Assembly (NCBI GenBank): GCA_965238305.1
Contig: CBDEHK010000001.1
Coordinates: 1,426,001-1,490,000, forward strand
DNA: 64,000 bases
Reading direction: 5' to 3'
DNA from: CBDCGJ01 sp965238305
Lineage (GTDB): Bacteria > Pseudomonadota > Alphaproteobacteria > GCA-2731375
The notes under the pieces were generated by a model. It was not told the DNA's origin. It did no database searches and worked only from the letters and a program-made list of their open reading frames with translations. Positions within the stretch are counted from its first letter, which is position 1; each line of letters opens with the position of its first letter. The position numbers and the translations under genes were made by a program. Below, in pieces: positions 34,910-43,621 of this stretch.

Positions 34910-35905
34910 ATGAAATCACCGGCACAAACAATGCGAACCGCCAGCCAGGCGGAACTGGAAGAACAACAGGAACGGCGCATTCATCGTTTTCGCATTCTGG
35001 TCTGCATTGATGGCAGCGATGAAAGCTATGAGGGCCTGCGCTTTGCCGCGGAAATCGGTGACGATAAGAATTGTGACATCATCTTGTGTTTTGTCCGGCC
35101 CATTGATCAGGGTTTGCGCACTGGTGGTTTGCAGGTCCGGGTAGTGCGCGAGAATCTGCTGGACTGGGGTTTGGAATTGCCCGGGGTCCGGCATTTGAAA
35201 AAGGGCCTTGATGTTCTGTTTCAGGAAGGTCGCTTGTCGGAAGACTGGAACGCCACCAGCACTACTCGCGCCGTTTGGGGCGATCCACTGGGAGATACCA
35301 AAACCGAATACCGGCACGAAGATGGCCGCAGTATTGTCCTAAAGCTGAAAGTAGCACCGGACGCCGCCAGCGGCATTCTCGATCAATATGAACTGGGTCC
35401 TTATAACCTGATGATCATGGGCGCCCCCGGCCGCTGGCAGGGCGAGATCAGTTCCTTCTGGAACGCCGGCGTGGTGCAAAAGGTGGCGATGCTGTCGCCC
35501 TGTTCGGTGATGGTGGCGCGGCCGCGGAATAACAGCAACGGGCACCTGATCTGCACCGATGGCTCCGATCATTCCCTTGACGCGCTACGCCGGGACGCGG
35601 TGCTGGCAAATCATTGCAAGGCGCCGATCACGCTGTTTTCTGTGGCGCCGGACAACGAAGCTGTGGCCCGGGCCGAGGCAACCCTGGACGAGGCCCGGAC
35701 CATGTTGTTAAAAATGGATATCGAGGTTGCCGGTAGCCGGGTCGGTGTCGGCAACCCGGTGGAGCAAATCATCGAGGCCGGCAAGGACCATGGCCTGATC
35801 GTGGTCTCCGACAGCGGCAAGTCCCGACTAAAACGTTTCTTTGCCGGCTCGGTCGCATTTGGCGTCATGGGTGCATCAGAAACTTCGGTGTTGAATGTGC
35901 GTTGA
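34910..35905 (+). CDS. universal stress protein, tandem UspA domains
   Basis: A 331-residue protein with two Usp modules. The first begins IHRFRILVCIDGSDESYEGL, with an insertion before NLMIMGAPGRW; the second begins H-L-I-C-T-D-G-S-D-H-S-L-D-A and ends near LIVVSDSGKSRLKRFFAGSV. The G-x-x-G nucleotide-binding loop is only partly kept. It follows the SLC13 transporter in the same GC-rich segment, so it may tune that carrier. ATG at 34910. Confidence 0.82.
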   Translation: MKSPAQTMRTASQAELEEQQERRIHRFRILVCIDGSDESYEGLRFAAEIGDDKNCDIILCFVRPIDQGLRTGGLQVRVVRENLLDWGLELPGVRHLKKGLDVLFQEGRLSEDWNATSTTRAVWGDPLGDTKTEYRHEDGRSIVLKLKVAPDAASGILDQYELGPYNLMIMGAPGRWQGEISSFWNAGVVQKVAMLSPCSVMVARPRNNSNGHLICTDGSDHSLDALRRDAVLANHCKAPITLFSVAPDNEAVARAEATLDEARTMLLKMDIEVAGSRVGVGNPVEQIIEAGKDHGLIVVSDSGKSRLKRFFAGSVAFGVMGASETSVLNVR

Positions 35906-36284
35906 AATTTACTGGATAATGGGTCTTGCCAGACTGTTTGACCGATCTAAAGCCGGTCTGTTCTGGCCCATCGATCGGCTGTAATTTGCCACATCGGCGA
36001 CTATTACGGTTACAAGGCGATGTTCCAAAATTGATTTCTCCCTTCGCGAAAGTACTAACAAATCGGTTGGGAAAATCTAGATGTCGTCACTGACTGCTTG
36101 CAGCACTTAGCTGCCGTCGCTGTATTCAACTAATTACGCCCGCTATGGCGAGCAAAGCAGCCGTCGTCATGGGCTGCCGGGATGGCTGCAGTTGATCCTA
36201 GGCGGTCATTTCGTCAGGTCTATTGAACACCCAATGATGCCGCTCACGAAGGCCGTATTCAACATATTGCCTCCGACGAAAATT
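35906..36284. other. gene-free stretch with a weak repeat copy
   Basis: No reading frame looks coding. Around 36150-36175, GAGCAAAGCAGCCGTCGTCA resembles the central block of the dispersed repeat (GGCAAAGCCGTCGC at 41.36 kb). Nothing else was recognised. Confidence 0.3.
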
Positions 36285-36896
36285 TCAGGACGGCAACAGC
36301 ACCGCCAAAAAGTCCCTCGCCAGCAGAGAAAGTTCATCACGACTGGCGCCGGCACGCGCGCGGATTGCAAAACTATGAGTCATAGAGACCGTCAATCGGG
36401 CCATAACGTACGGATCGGAACCCTTCGATAGTTGCCCCTGGTCTTGTGCGGCGAGAAAGAATTCGGCGACAACCTGATCAGTTGCCGCAAATGTTTCGGA
36501 CAGCAACGTTCGAACCAGTTCGTCTTTTTCAGCATCATTGGCAGCAACATTAGCGTATAGGCAGCCCTTTGGGCCATTCTCCGTCGTAACGCACCAGATG
36601 GCCGTTTCCAAAAAAGCCGTTACAGCTTTTTTGATATCTGGCTCACCTTCAAACTCTTTGACAGGCTGACACCCAAGTGTTTCCGCATATCGGTCCAAGA
36701 CCTTAAGATAAAGCCCGTGTTTGTTGCCGAATGACGCATATAAACTGGGCCGATTAATGCCCATGCTTTTGGTCAAATCATCCAATGATGTCCCATCGTA
36801 ACCTTTAGTCCAGAATGTGGTGACGGCCCGATCCAGAACCTGGTCCCGGTCGAAAGCGCGGGGACGACCGCGAGGGCGGGAGATTTTTTTTATCAT
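36285..36896 (-). CDS. TetR-family transcriptional regulator
   Basis: A 203-residue repressor. The DNA-binding domain is at residues about 10-60: RGRPRAFDRDQVLDRAVTTF, SLDDLTKSMGINRPSLYASF, G-N-K-H-G-L-Y. The C-terminal domain is of the YcdC/AcrR-like type with GPKGCLYANVAANDAEKDEL, a common feature of one large subgroup. Divergent from the MBL-fold gene at 37015, with a palindrome at its own start codon, so it likely represses both. Confidence 0.88.
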   Translation of the reverse strand: MIKKISRPRGRPRAFDRDQVLDRAVTTFWTKGYDGTSLDDLTKSMGINRPSLYASFGNKHGLYLKVLDRYAETLGCQPVKEFEGEPDIKKAVTAFLETAIWCVTTENGPKGCLYANVAANDAEKDELVRTLLSETFAATDQVVAEFFLAAQDQGQLSKGSDPYVMARLTVSMTHSFAIRARAGASRDELSLLARDFLAVLLPS

Positions 36897-36919
36897 ACTG
36901 ATCAGTACATAATTGTTGA
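36896..36919. promoter_or_regulatory. candidate TetR operator and promoter
   Basis: TACTGATCAGTA (36896-36907) is a perfect 12-bp palindrome touching the TetR start codon. TTGACA at 36914-36919 with an AT-rich TATTAT about 15 bp later could be the promoter of the MBL-fold gene at 37015. Assigned by position. Confidence 0.45.
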
Positions 36920-37014
36920 CACAAATCTGCTGCGCATATTATTGTACCGTTAAGTTCATAAATCAATATGCATCATCGCAGTTTAGAACATTAAACAAAT
37001 GAAAGGGTTTCTTT

Positions 37015-37917
37015 ATGATTAATCTCAGAATACTCGTCACAGGGGGCTTGGTCGCGTTATTGCTTCAATTGGCCGCTTTGGCTGCCCATGCGGCGGAGAA
37101 GACGACAAAGATTGCGGATGGCGTCTACAGTTATTCATCTGGGGCTGGATATACCTCGATGTTTGTCGTCACCGCTGACGGCGTTGTTGCTGTTGAGTCG
37201 GTGAACTCGAAACATGCAACCAGCATGTTGAAAGCGATAAAAGCGGTCTCCGATCAGCCGGTTCGGTACTTGCTCCATACGCACAACCATTGGGACCATG
37301 CCAGCGGCGGTCAGGTTTTCCGAGATGCGGGCGCCAAAATTCTCGCCCATAGGGATGCTTATGATTGGATGAAAGCAAACCCAGGCAGGGACATGGTTCT
37401 TCCCGACGAAGGTTGGGATGCCAAACGCAAAGACATCACGTTGGGCGGGACCACCGTTGAATTGCACTATATCGGCATGAGCCATGGCCTGGGTATGACT
37501 GTTGTCAGGGTTGCTCAACAAAAAGTAATCTATATTGCCGACGTGGTGACGCCAGATCGCGTGTTGTTCACCATCGTCCCAGATTTCAACGTCAGGGAAT
37601 GGCAGCGCGCCCTTTCCGAAATTGAAGCCCTGTCGTTTGATACGGCTATTTTTTCCCATCCGGGTGATGCTGGCGCAATCGGGGACAAATCCGACGTTGT
37701 CAAAAACAGAGAATATATCGAAGATCTGCAAAACGCGATCGTTGCCGAATTCAAGAAAGGCACAAATTTCGCAAAAATCCCTGGCGTTGTAAAACTGCCT
37801 AAATACAAAGAATGGGCAATGTATAATGAATGGCTGCCGATGAATACTTGGCGGGTGATGCTGGATATGCACATGGGACCCTTCCCGTGGCGGCCGGCTA
37901 AGGAATATGAAAAATAA
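37015..37917 (+). CDS. secreted MBL-fold metallo-hydrolase
   Basis: A 300-residue protein with a signal peptide (residues 1-27, ending A-A-H-A-A). The metallo-beta-lactamase motif is LLHTHNHWDHASGGQVF (His-x-His-x-Asp-His), followed by a ligand-bearing G-M-S-H-G-L-G and, near the end of the domain, I-F-S-H-P-G-D-A-G. Members hydrolyse many compounds; the substrate here is unknown. AAAGGG lies before the ATG. The divergent TetR gene is the likely regulator. Confidence 0.85.
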   Translation: MINLRILVTGGLVALLLQLAALAAHAAEKTTKIADGVYSYSSGAGYTSMFVVTADGVVAVESVNSKHATSMLKAIKAVSDQPVRYLLHTHNHWDHASGGQVFRDAGAKILAHRDAYDWMKANPGRDMVLPDEGWDAKRKDITLGGTTVELHYIGMSHGLGMTVVRVAQQKVIYIADVVTPDRVLFTIVPDFNVREWQRALSEIEALSFDTAIFSHPGDAGAIGDKSDVVKNREYIEDLQNAIVAEFKKGTNFAKIPGVVKLPKYKEWAMYNEWLPMNTWRVMLDMHMGPFPWRPAKEYEK

Positions 37918-38021
37918 ACATTCGACGAATAATCAATTCGGTAATGCGTTTATGCCGTCGTTCAGGGCATTCGCGCATGGCAAACAAACCGATCTGAAGG
38001 ATATGCGATGAAAGGAAAAAA

Positions 38022-38828
38022 ATGACCGGCGAACCAGTTGTCCCGCTGTCCAGTGAAACGATGGCCATCAGCCATCTGTCTATTCCCGAATGTGAACCAT
38101 GCTCTAAATGGATACGAGCGACATTTGGCGGAGAAACCATCGTTGACAGCACCCGGGCGATGATCTTGCGCCGGACCAACAGATTACCCATTTATTGTTT
38201 CCCTAAAGAAGATGTCCGAATGGATTTAATGGAGAAATCCCGGAATGAAGCCGAGCTTCGCCCGCAAGGGACGGCGTTTTATTGGAACCTTAAAGTGGGT
38301 ACAAAAATTGCCGAAAATGCCGCCTGGAGTTTTCCCGAAGCCACCGGTGATTGGGAATTCCTCAGGGATTACATGCTGCTTGAGTGGGGCGCATTGGACG
38401 CTTGGTTTGAAGAAGACGAAGAAGTCTTTGTGCATTTGAAAGACCCCTATCACCGCATTGATGTTTTAAAGAGTACTCGACAGGTCCGCGTCGTGGTCGG
38501 CGGACAAACGGTCGCACAATCGGATCGTTCTTTTTTGCTGTTCGAAACCGGGTTTCCAACCCGTTATTATATCCCAGAAAAAGATGTATCGATGCAATAT
38601 TGTGAGCCCAGCTGCTTGCAGACCCGCTGCCCTTATAAAGGCATCGCTTCTTCTTATTGGAGTTTAAATGTAGGCGACATTGTATTAGAAAATAGTGTCT
38701 GGAGTTATGGTGATCCGCTGCCGGAAGCTCATAAAATCAAGGACTGTCTGTGTTTTTATAACGAGAAAGTCGATGCTATTTACTTGGACAACGAGTTGGT
38801 CCCCAAACCGGACACGCCCTGGTCCTAA
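38022..38828 (+). CDS. DUF427-family protein, tandem domains
   Basis: A 268-residue protein with two DUF427 (PF04248-like) modules. Each has the pattern of a small beta-rich domain: RATFGGETIVDSTRAMILRR then IYCFPKEDVRMDL and TAFYWNL, repeated as RVVVGGQTVAQSDRSFLLFE then RYYIPEKDVSMQY and SSYWSLN. Function of the family is not established; members are common near redox or stress genes. It is 104 bp after the MBL-fold gene. There are two likely starts; the ATG at 38022 is taken. Confidence 0.85.
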   Translation: MTGEPVVPLSSETMAISHLSIPECEPCSKWIRATFGGETIVDSTRAMILRRTNRLPIYCFPKEDVRMDLMEKSRNEAELRPQGTAFYWNLKVGTKIAENAAWSFPEATGDWEFLRDYMLLEWGALDAWFEEDEEVFVHLKDPYHRIDVLKSTRQVRVVVGGQTVAQSDRSFLLFETGFPTRYYIPEKDVSMQYCEPSCLQTRCPYKGIASSYWSLNVGDIVLENSVWSYGDPLPEAHKIKDCLCFYNEKVDAIYLDNELVPKPDTPWS

Positions 38829-38906
38829 TATCCTCATCGGCGGAGCCGCTTGATTGACCGAAAAGTTGATCTATGGCTAGGTCTGCTGTCGGCATTCTTG
38901 AGCCCA

Positions 38907-39060
38907 CTTGGCCGACGGCGTGTTCAGCCCGCTGTTGCACGCTGAGCGGACGTGGTTTTGCCGATCTCCGTTTTCGCTATCTAATGTCCGGTTGCGACAG
39001 CAAAGCTGTCGCCGTGGCGCACGCGTTAATTCGGCTGCTCCTGACACCAAGGCAGGCATG
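38907..39060 (+). repeat. dispersed repeat, copy A
   Basis: About 150 bp that align by eye to 41267-41420 at roughly three-quarters identity, including GCAAAGC-GTCGC, AATTCGGCTG and GATCTCCG. Same orientation. No gene is supported in 38829-39103. Confidence 0.65.
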
Positions 39061-39103
39061 CGGCTTCGGCTGGCATGACCAGGCGATATTCAGTTTCAGA
39101 AAC

Positions 39104-39970
39104 CTAAAGCAGGGGCAGGAGTTCCTTCAACGCGTCCAACTTCACGGATCGGTATTCTGAACGCCATGCCAACAGCGTCTTAATTCGTGCGAGGTTGTTC
39201 GGTAACGGGTAATGCCGGAACTGCCCGTTCGATGAAACAGTATCCAGAATGCATCGGGGCACGACGGCGAAACCCGTGCCGGCTGACACACAGGCGAGAA
39301 TGGCAAGGTAGGAACCCATGGCGATGACGCCGCCCGGGACAATTCCGGCTTCCAACAACCAGTCCTCGAGGTACCGGCGATAGGCACAGCCCGGTTCAAA
39401 CGCGACAACGGTCTTGCCGCTGATTTCACTCGTGTTTTCCAGTGGCGGGAATGATTGGGGCACCACTAGCACCAATTCTTCCTCGAATACGGCTTGGGTG
39501 CTGATCGCCGCGAAGGAAACGGGCTCAGCGGCAAAGGCAATTTCGACGTCATAGCTGAGAAGGCGGTTCATCAAACCACCGGCGGTATCGGTTTCCAGCT
39601 CGATCTGCACATCCGGATAGAGTTGATGGTAGCGCGAGAGGATTTCCGGCAGACGAGCGGCTGCCGTACTTTCCATTGTGCCGATCCGAAAGACACCGCT
39701 TGGTTTGCCCTCATTCAGCGCTTCCGACGCCTCCATCGACAATTGCAAGAGCCGTTCAGCATAGGACAGCAACAAGTGGCCGTCCGGCGTCAACGTGAGG
39801 CCGCGGTTCTGGCGCAAAAAGAGGTTTTTCTCGAGATGTTGTTCCAACTGTTTGATGCGAGTGCTGATATTCGATTGCACCCGGTTCAATTTGATCGCCG
39901 CCTTGGTAATGCTTCCCTCGACAGCGACTGTTCGAAATATCTCAAGTGATCGGAGATCCAGTCCGTGCAT
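39104..39970 (-). CDS. LysR-type transcriptional regulator
   Basis: A 288-residue regulator. The HTH domain is at residues 1-60: LDLRSLEIFRTVAVEGSITK, then KLNRVQSNISTRIKQLEQHL, LFLRQNRGLTLTPDGHLLL. The effector domain starts FRIGTMESTAAARLPEILSR. Divergent from the nitronate monooxygenase gene at 40074, its likely target; the gap between carries A/T-rich repeats (ATTCATTTTT twice). The pair sits between two direct repeat copies. Confidence 0.9.
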   Translation of the reverse strand: MHGLDLRSLEIFRTVAVEGSITKAAIKLNRVQSNISTRIKQLEQHLEKNLFLRQNRGLTLTPDGHLLLSYAERLLQLSMEASEALNEGKPSGVFRIGTMESTAAARLPEILSRYHQLYPDVQIELETDTAGGLMNRLLSYDVEIAFAAEPVSFAAISTQAVFEEELVLVVPQSFPPLENTSEISGKTVVAFEPGCAYRRYLEDWLLEAGIVPGGVIAMGSYLAILACVSAGTGFAVVPRCILDTVSSNGQFRHYPLPNNLARIKTLLAWRSEYRSVKLDALKELLPLL

Positions 39971-40073
39971 TGCTATCTCATTTCAAGAAGTAAACATTCA
40001 TTTTTATTCATTTTTATTAATGTATACCGAGGACTAGGTTATAGACAAGCCCTAACAACCAGGAAAGAAACAG

Positions 40074-41156
40074 ATGTGGCCCAATCGTGAATTGCTCGAC
40101 CTCGTCGGCATCGAACTACCGATCATCCAGGCGCCCATGGCGGGGGCAAACGGCGCGGCCATGGCGATAGCCGTGAGCGAGGCTGGAGGTCTCGGCTCGC
40201 TGCCTTGCGCCATGCTCGACGCGGCCAAGGTGCGCGCCGAATTCGAAGTCATCCGGCAGAAAACTGCGAAGCCCGTGAACGTCAACTTCTTCTGTCACAA
40301 GCCGGTGGCGCCCGACCCGGATCGCGAAGCTGCATGGAAGTTGAATCTGACCAACTACTACGAGGAACTCGGGCTGGATGCCTCCGCTTCGGCGCCAGCT
40401 GTCAATCGCGCGCCGTTCGATACGGCGATGTGCGAGATCGTTGAGGAGCTCAAACCTGAGGTCGTGAGTTTTCAGTTCGGGCTACCGGAGAAGCCATTAC
40501 TTAGGCGCGTCAAGACCGCGGGCTGCCACGTGTTCGGCGCCGCGACCACTGTCGAGGAAGCTCGCTGGCTTGAGAACAATGGTTGCGACGCTGTTGTCGC
40601 GCAGGGCTACGAGGCGGGGGGACATCGCGCCATGTTCCTTAGCGAAGATATCGAAAGTCAGTCGGGAACTTTCGCTCTGGTGCCGCAGGTCGTCGATGCC
40701 GTGAAAGTGCCGGTGATCGCCGCCGGCGGCGTCGCCGACCCGCGTGGCTTGGCGGCAGCCTTTGCACTTGGCGCGGCGGGTGTCCAGATCGGTACGGCCT
40801 ACCTTTTCACGCCACAGGCCCTGATCTCCGACCTGCACCGCGCCACGCTCATGGCCGCCCGCGACAACGGTACCGCTCTGACCAATCTGTTTTCCGGTGG
40901 GCCGGCGCGCGGCTTGATAAACAGGCTCATGCGCGAGATTGGGCCGATGTCCGACCTGGCGCCGGCGTTCCCGACGGCCGGTGGTGCACTGGCACCGTTG
41001 AAGGTGGCCGCCGAAGCCCGAGGGGAGAGCGACTTCACCAGCTTATGGTCAGGGCAGGCCGCCGCCCTTTGCCATGAGACGGGTGCCGGCGATCTCACCC
41101 GCCAACTGGCCGAAGACGCGGCCCGGCGGCTTCAGGAACTGGCGTTGCCCGGTTGA
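40074..41156 (+). CDS. nitronate monooxygenase (2-nitropropane dioxygenase-like)
   Basis: A 360-residue FMN-dependent TIM-barrel enzyme that oxidises nitronates. IELPIIQAPMAGANGAAMAI and EAGGLGSLPCAMLDAAKV are the start of the barrel, GCDAVVAQGYEAGGHRAMF carries the catalytic-His region, and the phosphate site is PVIAAGGVADPRGLAAAFAL with G-A-A-G-V-Q-I-G-T. Codon choice is visibly more GC-rich than that of neighbouring genes (many CTC, GAC, GCC). With the divergent LysR gene it forms a small unit flanked by repeat copies, which suggests horizontal arrival. Confidence 0.9.
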   Translation: MWPNRELLDLVGIELPIIQAPMAGANGAAMAIAVSEAGGLGSLPCAMLDAAKVRAEFEVIRQKTAKPVNVNFFCHKPVAPDPDREAAWKLNLTNYYEELGLDASASAPAVNRAPFDTAMCEIVEELKPEVVSFQFGLPEKPLLRRVKTAGCHVFGAATTVEEARWLENNGCDAVVAQGYEAGGHRAMFLSEDIESQSGTFALVPQVVDAVKVPVIAAGGVADPRGLAAAFALGAAGVQIGTAYLFTPQALISDLHRATLMAARDNGTALTNLFSGGPARGLINRLMREIGPMSDLAPAFPTAGGALAPLKVAAEARGESDFTSLWSGQAAALCHETGAGDLTRQLAEDAARRLQELALPG

Positions 41157-41266
41157 GCAAGGCCGCTCGAGGCATAGACTTTCAGCATGTCCGGTTCTAC
41201 GAGTAGTGGGCATCCAAAAATTTTCTAGACCAGACTAAATCAACAAAATTGGCACTCTTGAAACCA

Positions 41267-41420
41267 CATGGCCGATGACATATTCAGCCTGGTGTCGCAC
41301 GATAAGCGGAAGTTGCTTTGTCGATCTCCGCTGTTCGCTATTTAATATCCGATTTCGCCGGCAAAGCCGTCGCGGTAGAAAGCGCGCTAATTCGGCTGGA
41401 TTTTATGTCAAGGCGGGCAT
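41267..41420 (+). repeat. dispersed repeat, copy B
   Basis: Aligns to copy A at 38907. Shared blocks include CATATTCAGCC/TGTTCAGCC, GATCTCCG, TTCGCTAT, GCAAAGCCGTCGC and TAATTCGGCTG. When translated in the same frame both give K-A-V-A-V-x-x-A-L-I-R-L, so it may descend from coding DNA. The gap 41157-41467 holds nothing else recognised. Confidence 0.65.
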
Positions 41421-41467
41421 CCTCGGAACCGAATTCATATCGAGTGAAAAGGGGCATCGGAAAAGTT

Positions 41468-42673
41468 TCAGCCGGTGAGATAGTACATTTTCACGAGGCC
41501 TTTGTTTTTTGTTTCAATCTGCCCCCTTGCTTGCAGATCAAAATTGTCACCGATAAGCCCGACCGTTGCCTCCGACACATTGATCCGACCGACTTCGCAA
41601 TTTTCTTGAAGACGCGCTGCTAAGTTGACCGCGTCACCCCATATGTCATAAGTCGATTTATTCGTGCCGATAATCCCGCCAATAACTGAGCCGGAATGAA
41701 CACCAATGCGAACCGGCCAAATGGCCAAACCCAGTTTTTCTCGTTCGGCATTTCGTTTAGCCATGGTTTGCTGAATTTCACGCGCTGCCAGGCAAACTTT
41801 TTCGGCATGATCTTTGGTCTCCTTCGGAAGTCCGCATGCCGCAAGATAGCCATCGCCAATTGTCTTGATTTTTTCAAGGCCGCAGTTCTCTACGATCGCG
41901 TCGAAAACTGAAAAATAATCGCCCAACTGATCAACCAAAACGCCCGGTTCAGTGTTTTCGGCGATAGTTGTAAAGCCTTGAAAATCGACAAACATGATCG
42001 TGGTAGATAAGAAAAATTTTGGGTCAATGTGCTTGCCATCAATGAGTTGCTGCGCCACCGAATTTGGATATAGATTTCGGACTAGGTTTTCGTTTCTGGC
42101 GCCATTTACGCGCTCAATTTCCAAAGTTTCCCGCGCTTGCTGGTTTTGCCGTTTGAGTTCAATATTTTGTCGTCTTAGTTCAAGTCTGGACAACACTTGA
42201 CGGGCCAATCGTCTCATGCATTGTTGGATATGAGGTTCCAATTCCATAATTTCACTATCCCAAACGCAAAGCGTGCCAAGTGCAAAACCTTCCGGATTGA
42301 TCAATGGCATCGCGCAATAGAACTTGGCGTTTGGTGGGTTTTTCACCGAAGGCAATTCTGCATAGCGTGGATCCTGTCGCATGTCCGGGATCAACACTAA
42401 GTCACTTTGACAAATCGTCGGCGAACACAAGGTGAGTTCACGAGGGCGCTCGGTCAAGTCAGGCGGCAATCCGTATTTTGATTTTAGCCACAACCGCTTA
42501 TCATCAAAAAACCCGATGTAGGAAACGCTACACCCGGTCAAACATGCCGCTAGTTCGGTGATGTCGTCGAATTCTAGTTCCGGTTCGGTATCCAATATTT
42601 CATATGACTGAACTGCTTTCACCCGCTCATCATCATTATCCGGAATTTCGATGCCGTTATATTGTGCGCACAT
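41468..42673 (-). CDS. GAF-domain class III adenylate/guanylate cyclase
   Basis: A 401-residue soluble cyclase. Residues about 20-170 are a GAF domain (YEILDTEPELEFDDITELAA; YCAMPLINPEGFALGTLCVW), then a coiled linker (LSRLELRRQNIELKRQNQQ), then the cyclase domain at about 215-400. Metal aspartates are in IMFVDFQGFTTIAENTE and KTIGDGYLAACGLP; the end motif is STYDIWGDAVNLAARLQ. GAF domains often bind cyclic nucleotides or other small ligands, so product feedback is possible but unproved. Third of the four cyclases. Confidence 0.88.
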   Translation of the reverse strand: MCAQYNGIEIPDNDDERVKAVQSYEILDTEPELEFDDITELAACLTGCSVSYIGFFDDKRLWLKSKYGLPPDLTERPRELTLCSPTICQSDLVLIPDMRQDPRYAELPSVKNPPNAKFYCAMPLINPEGFALGTLCVWDSEIMELEPHIQQCMRRLARQVLSRLELRRQNIELKRQNQQARETLEIERVNGARNENLVRNLYPNSVAQQLIDGKHIDPKFFLSTTIMFVDFQGFTTIAENTEPGVLVDQLGDYFSVFDAIVENCGLEKIKTIGDGYLAACGLPKETKDHAEKVCLAAREIQQTMAKRNAEREKLGLAIWPVRIGVHSGSVIGGIIGTNKSTYDIWGDAVNLAARLQENCEVGRINVSEATVGLIGDNFDLQARGQIETKNKGLVKMYYLTG

Positions 42674-42894
42674 TCAGCAATGATCCTAAATTTTCTCCGA
42701 CGAGAAGGGGATATTGGAGCATTTTCTCCAGATGGACGCAAATGACCTGTTTGATCGAAATGATGCTTCGGCGAATGTCTCCCTTTGGCACGAAGGAGAA
42801 CACTTGGCCTAGAACGCAGGCCATCCGCTCATGCGGGAATTGCGGTCATCCAGTTTCCAACGTCTGCCTTTACGCAAATTTCTTCTGCTACTGA

Positions 42895-42970
42895 GGGTAA
42901 AGCCGTCGTCACCATGGTCATGCGACTACGGCTGCTGTTGACCCGGAGCGGACGTTGTGGCTTTCATCGC
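42895..42970 (+). repeat. dispersed repeat, shorter copy
   Basis: GGTAAAGCCGTCGTCACC, then CGGCTGCTGTTGACCC and GAGCGGACGTTG, are blocks shared with the copies at 38.9 and 41.3 kb but in a permuted order. The 350-bp gap 42674-43022 contains no other recognised feature. Confidence 0.5.
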
Positions 42971-43022
42971 AAATAGGTATATTGTCATTGCTTAGTATTC
43001 TCGAACTATTGTTTCCGCTCGG

Positions 43023-43391
43023 ATGACCAATTTTGCACGATCTGAAAGTCTGTTGCTGATTCTTCGCATTGGACACGATGTGTCGTTTCGCGGTGAAGGG
43101 ATATCTCTGCGCGATGCAATGAGGCGAGCAAACTATGCTGATATCCGGCCATCAATCTGGATTGATGAACTCGTAGCAATAATACACAACAATCCGAATC
43201 TCATACGCGAGTGGACCTTGTACTGTGAAGACAAGCGAACTTCAGGCGGTTGGGTCCTTTGTGCGGAAGCCAATCAGATCTGGTTGAACTCAAATCCCAG
43301 TACCGTGCAATCCTTCGATTCGTTAGAAGAGGCTGTTGCCAACTACGCCCTAGCGGAACTCGATTTTTGGGCGGGAATAGCTGGTGACTAG
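43023..43391 (+). CDS. hypothetical protein
   Basis: A 122-residue soluble protein from the ATG at 43023, with no recognised family. It is mixed helical (RDAMRRANYADIRPSIWIDE, LVAIIHNNPNLIREWTLYCE) with many Trp and no signal peptide. It lies between repeat-rich stretches and has no obvious operon partner or strong ribosome site, so it may be an accessory gene or, less likely, chance. Confidence 0.45.
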   Translation: MTNFARSESLLLILRIGHDVSFRGEGISLRDAMRRANYADIRPSIWIDELVAIIHNNPNLIREWTLYCEDKRTSGGWVLCAEANQIWLNSNPSTVQSFDSLEEAVANYALAELDFWAGIAGD

Positions 43392-43533
43392 TGATGAAAT
43401 ATCCGTCCGCTTTTGATGCTGTGGACGGCTCCCACCCGCTGGCATCGAAAGTTGCCAATGCAATATCCTGCATATTAGATATTGCTTACTGGCTGCCCAT
43501 GGCACTAAGCAGACATCATCGGTGTGCCGCGTT

Positions 43534-43597
43534 ATGTCCGCTTTCGGGGGTGAAGCGGGCGTCTTCGGCATTCCGTCAGAATGTCCGCTTTTGACCC
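43534..43597 (+). repeat. ATGTCCGCTTT direct repeats
   Basis: ATGTCCGCTTT occurs at 43534-43544 and 43581-43591, in the short gene-free region before the hydrolase-cyclase gene. The word belongs to the same GTCCGC family as the other gaps. Confidence 0.5.
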
Positions 43598-43621
43598 AAT
43601 TCAGTCATCGTAGGGCGCTGA

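Noticed and set aside
38873..39160. A 95-residue protein on the plus strand
   Set aside because: It lies in repeat copy A and runs into the LysR gene on the opposite strand; no ribosome site or family match.
39971..40073. Tandem ATTCATTTTT as a CRISPR-like or microsatellite array
   Set aside because: Only two imperfect units in an A/T-rich divergent promoter; too short to be an array.
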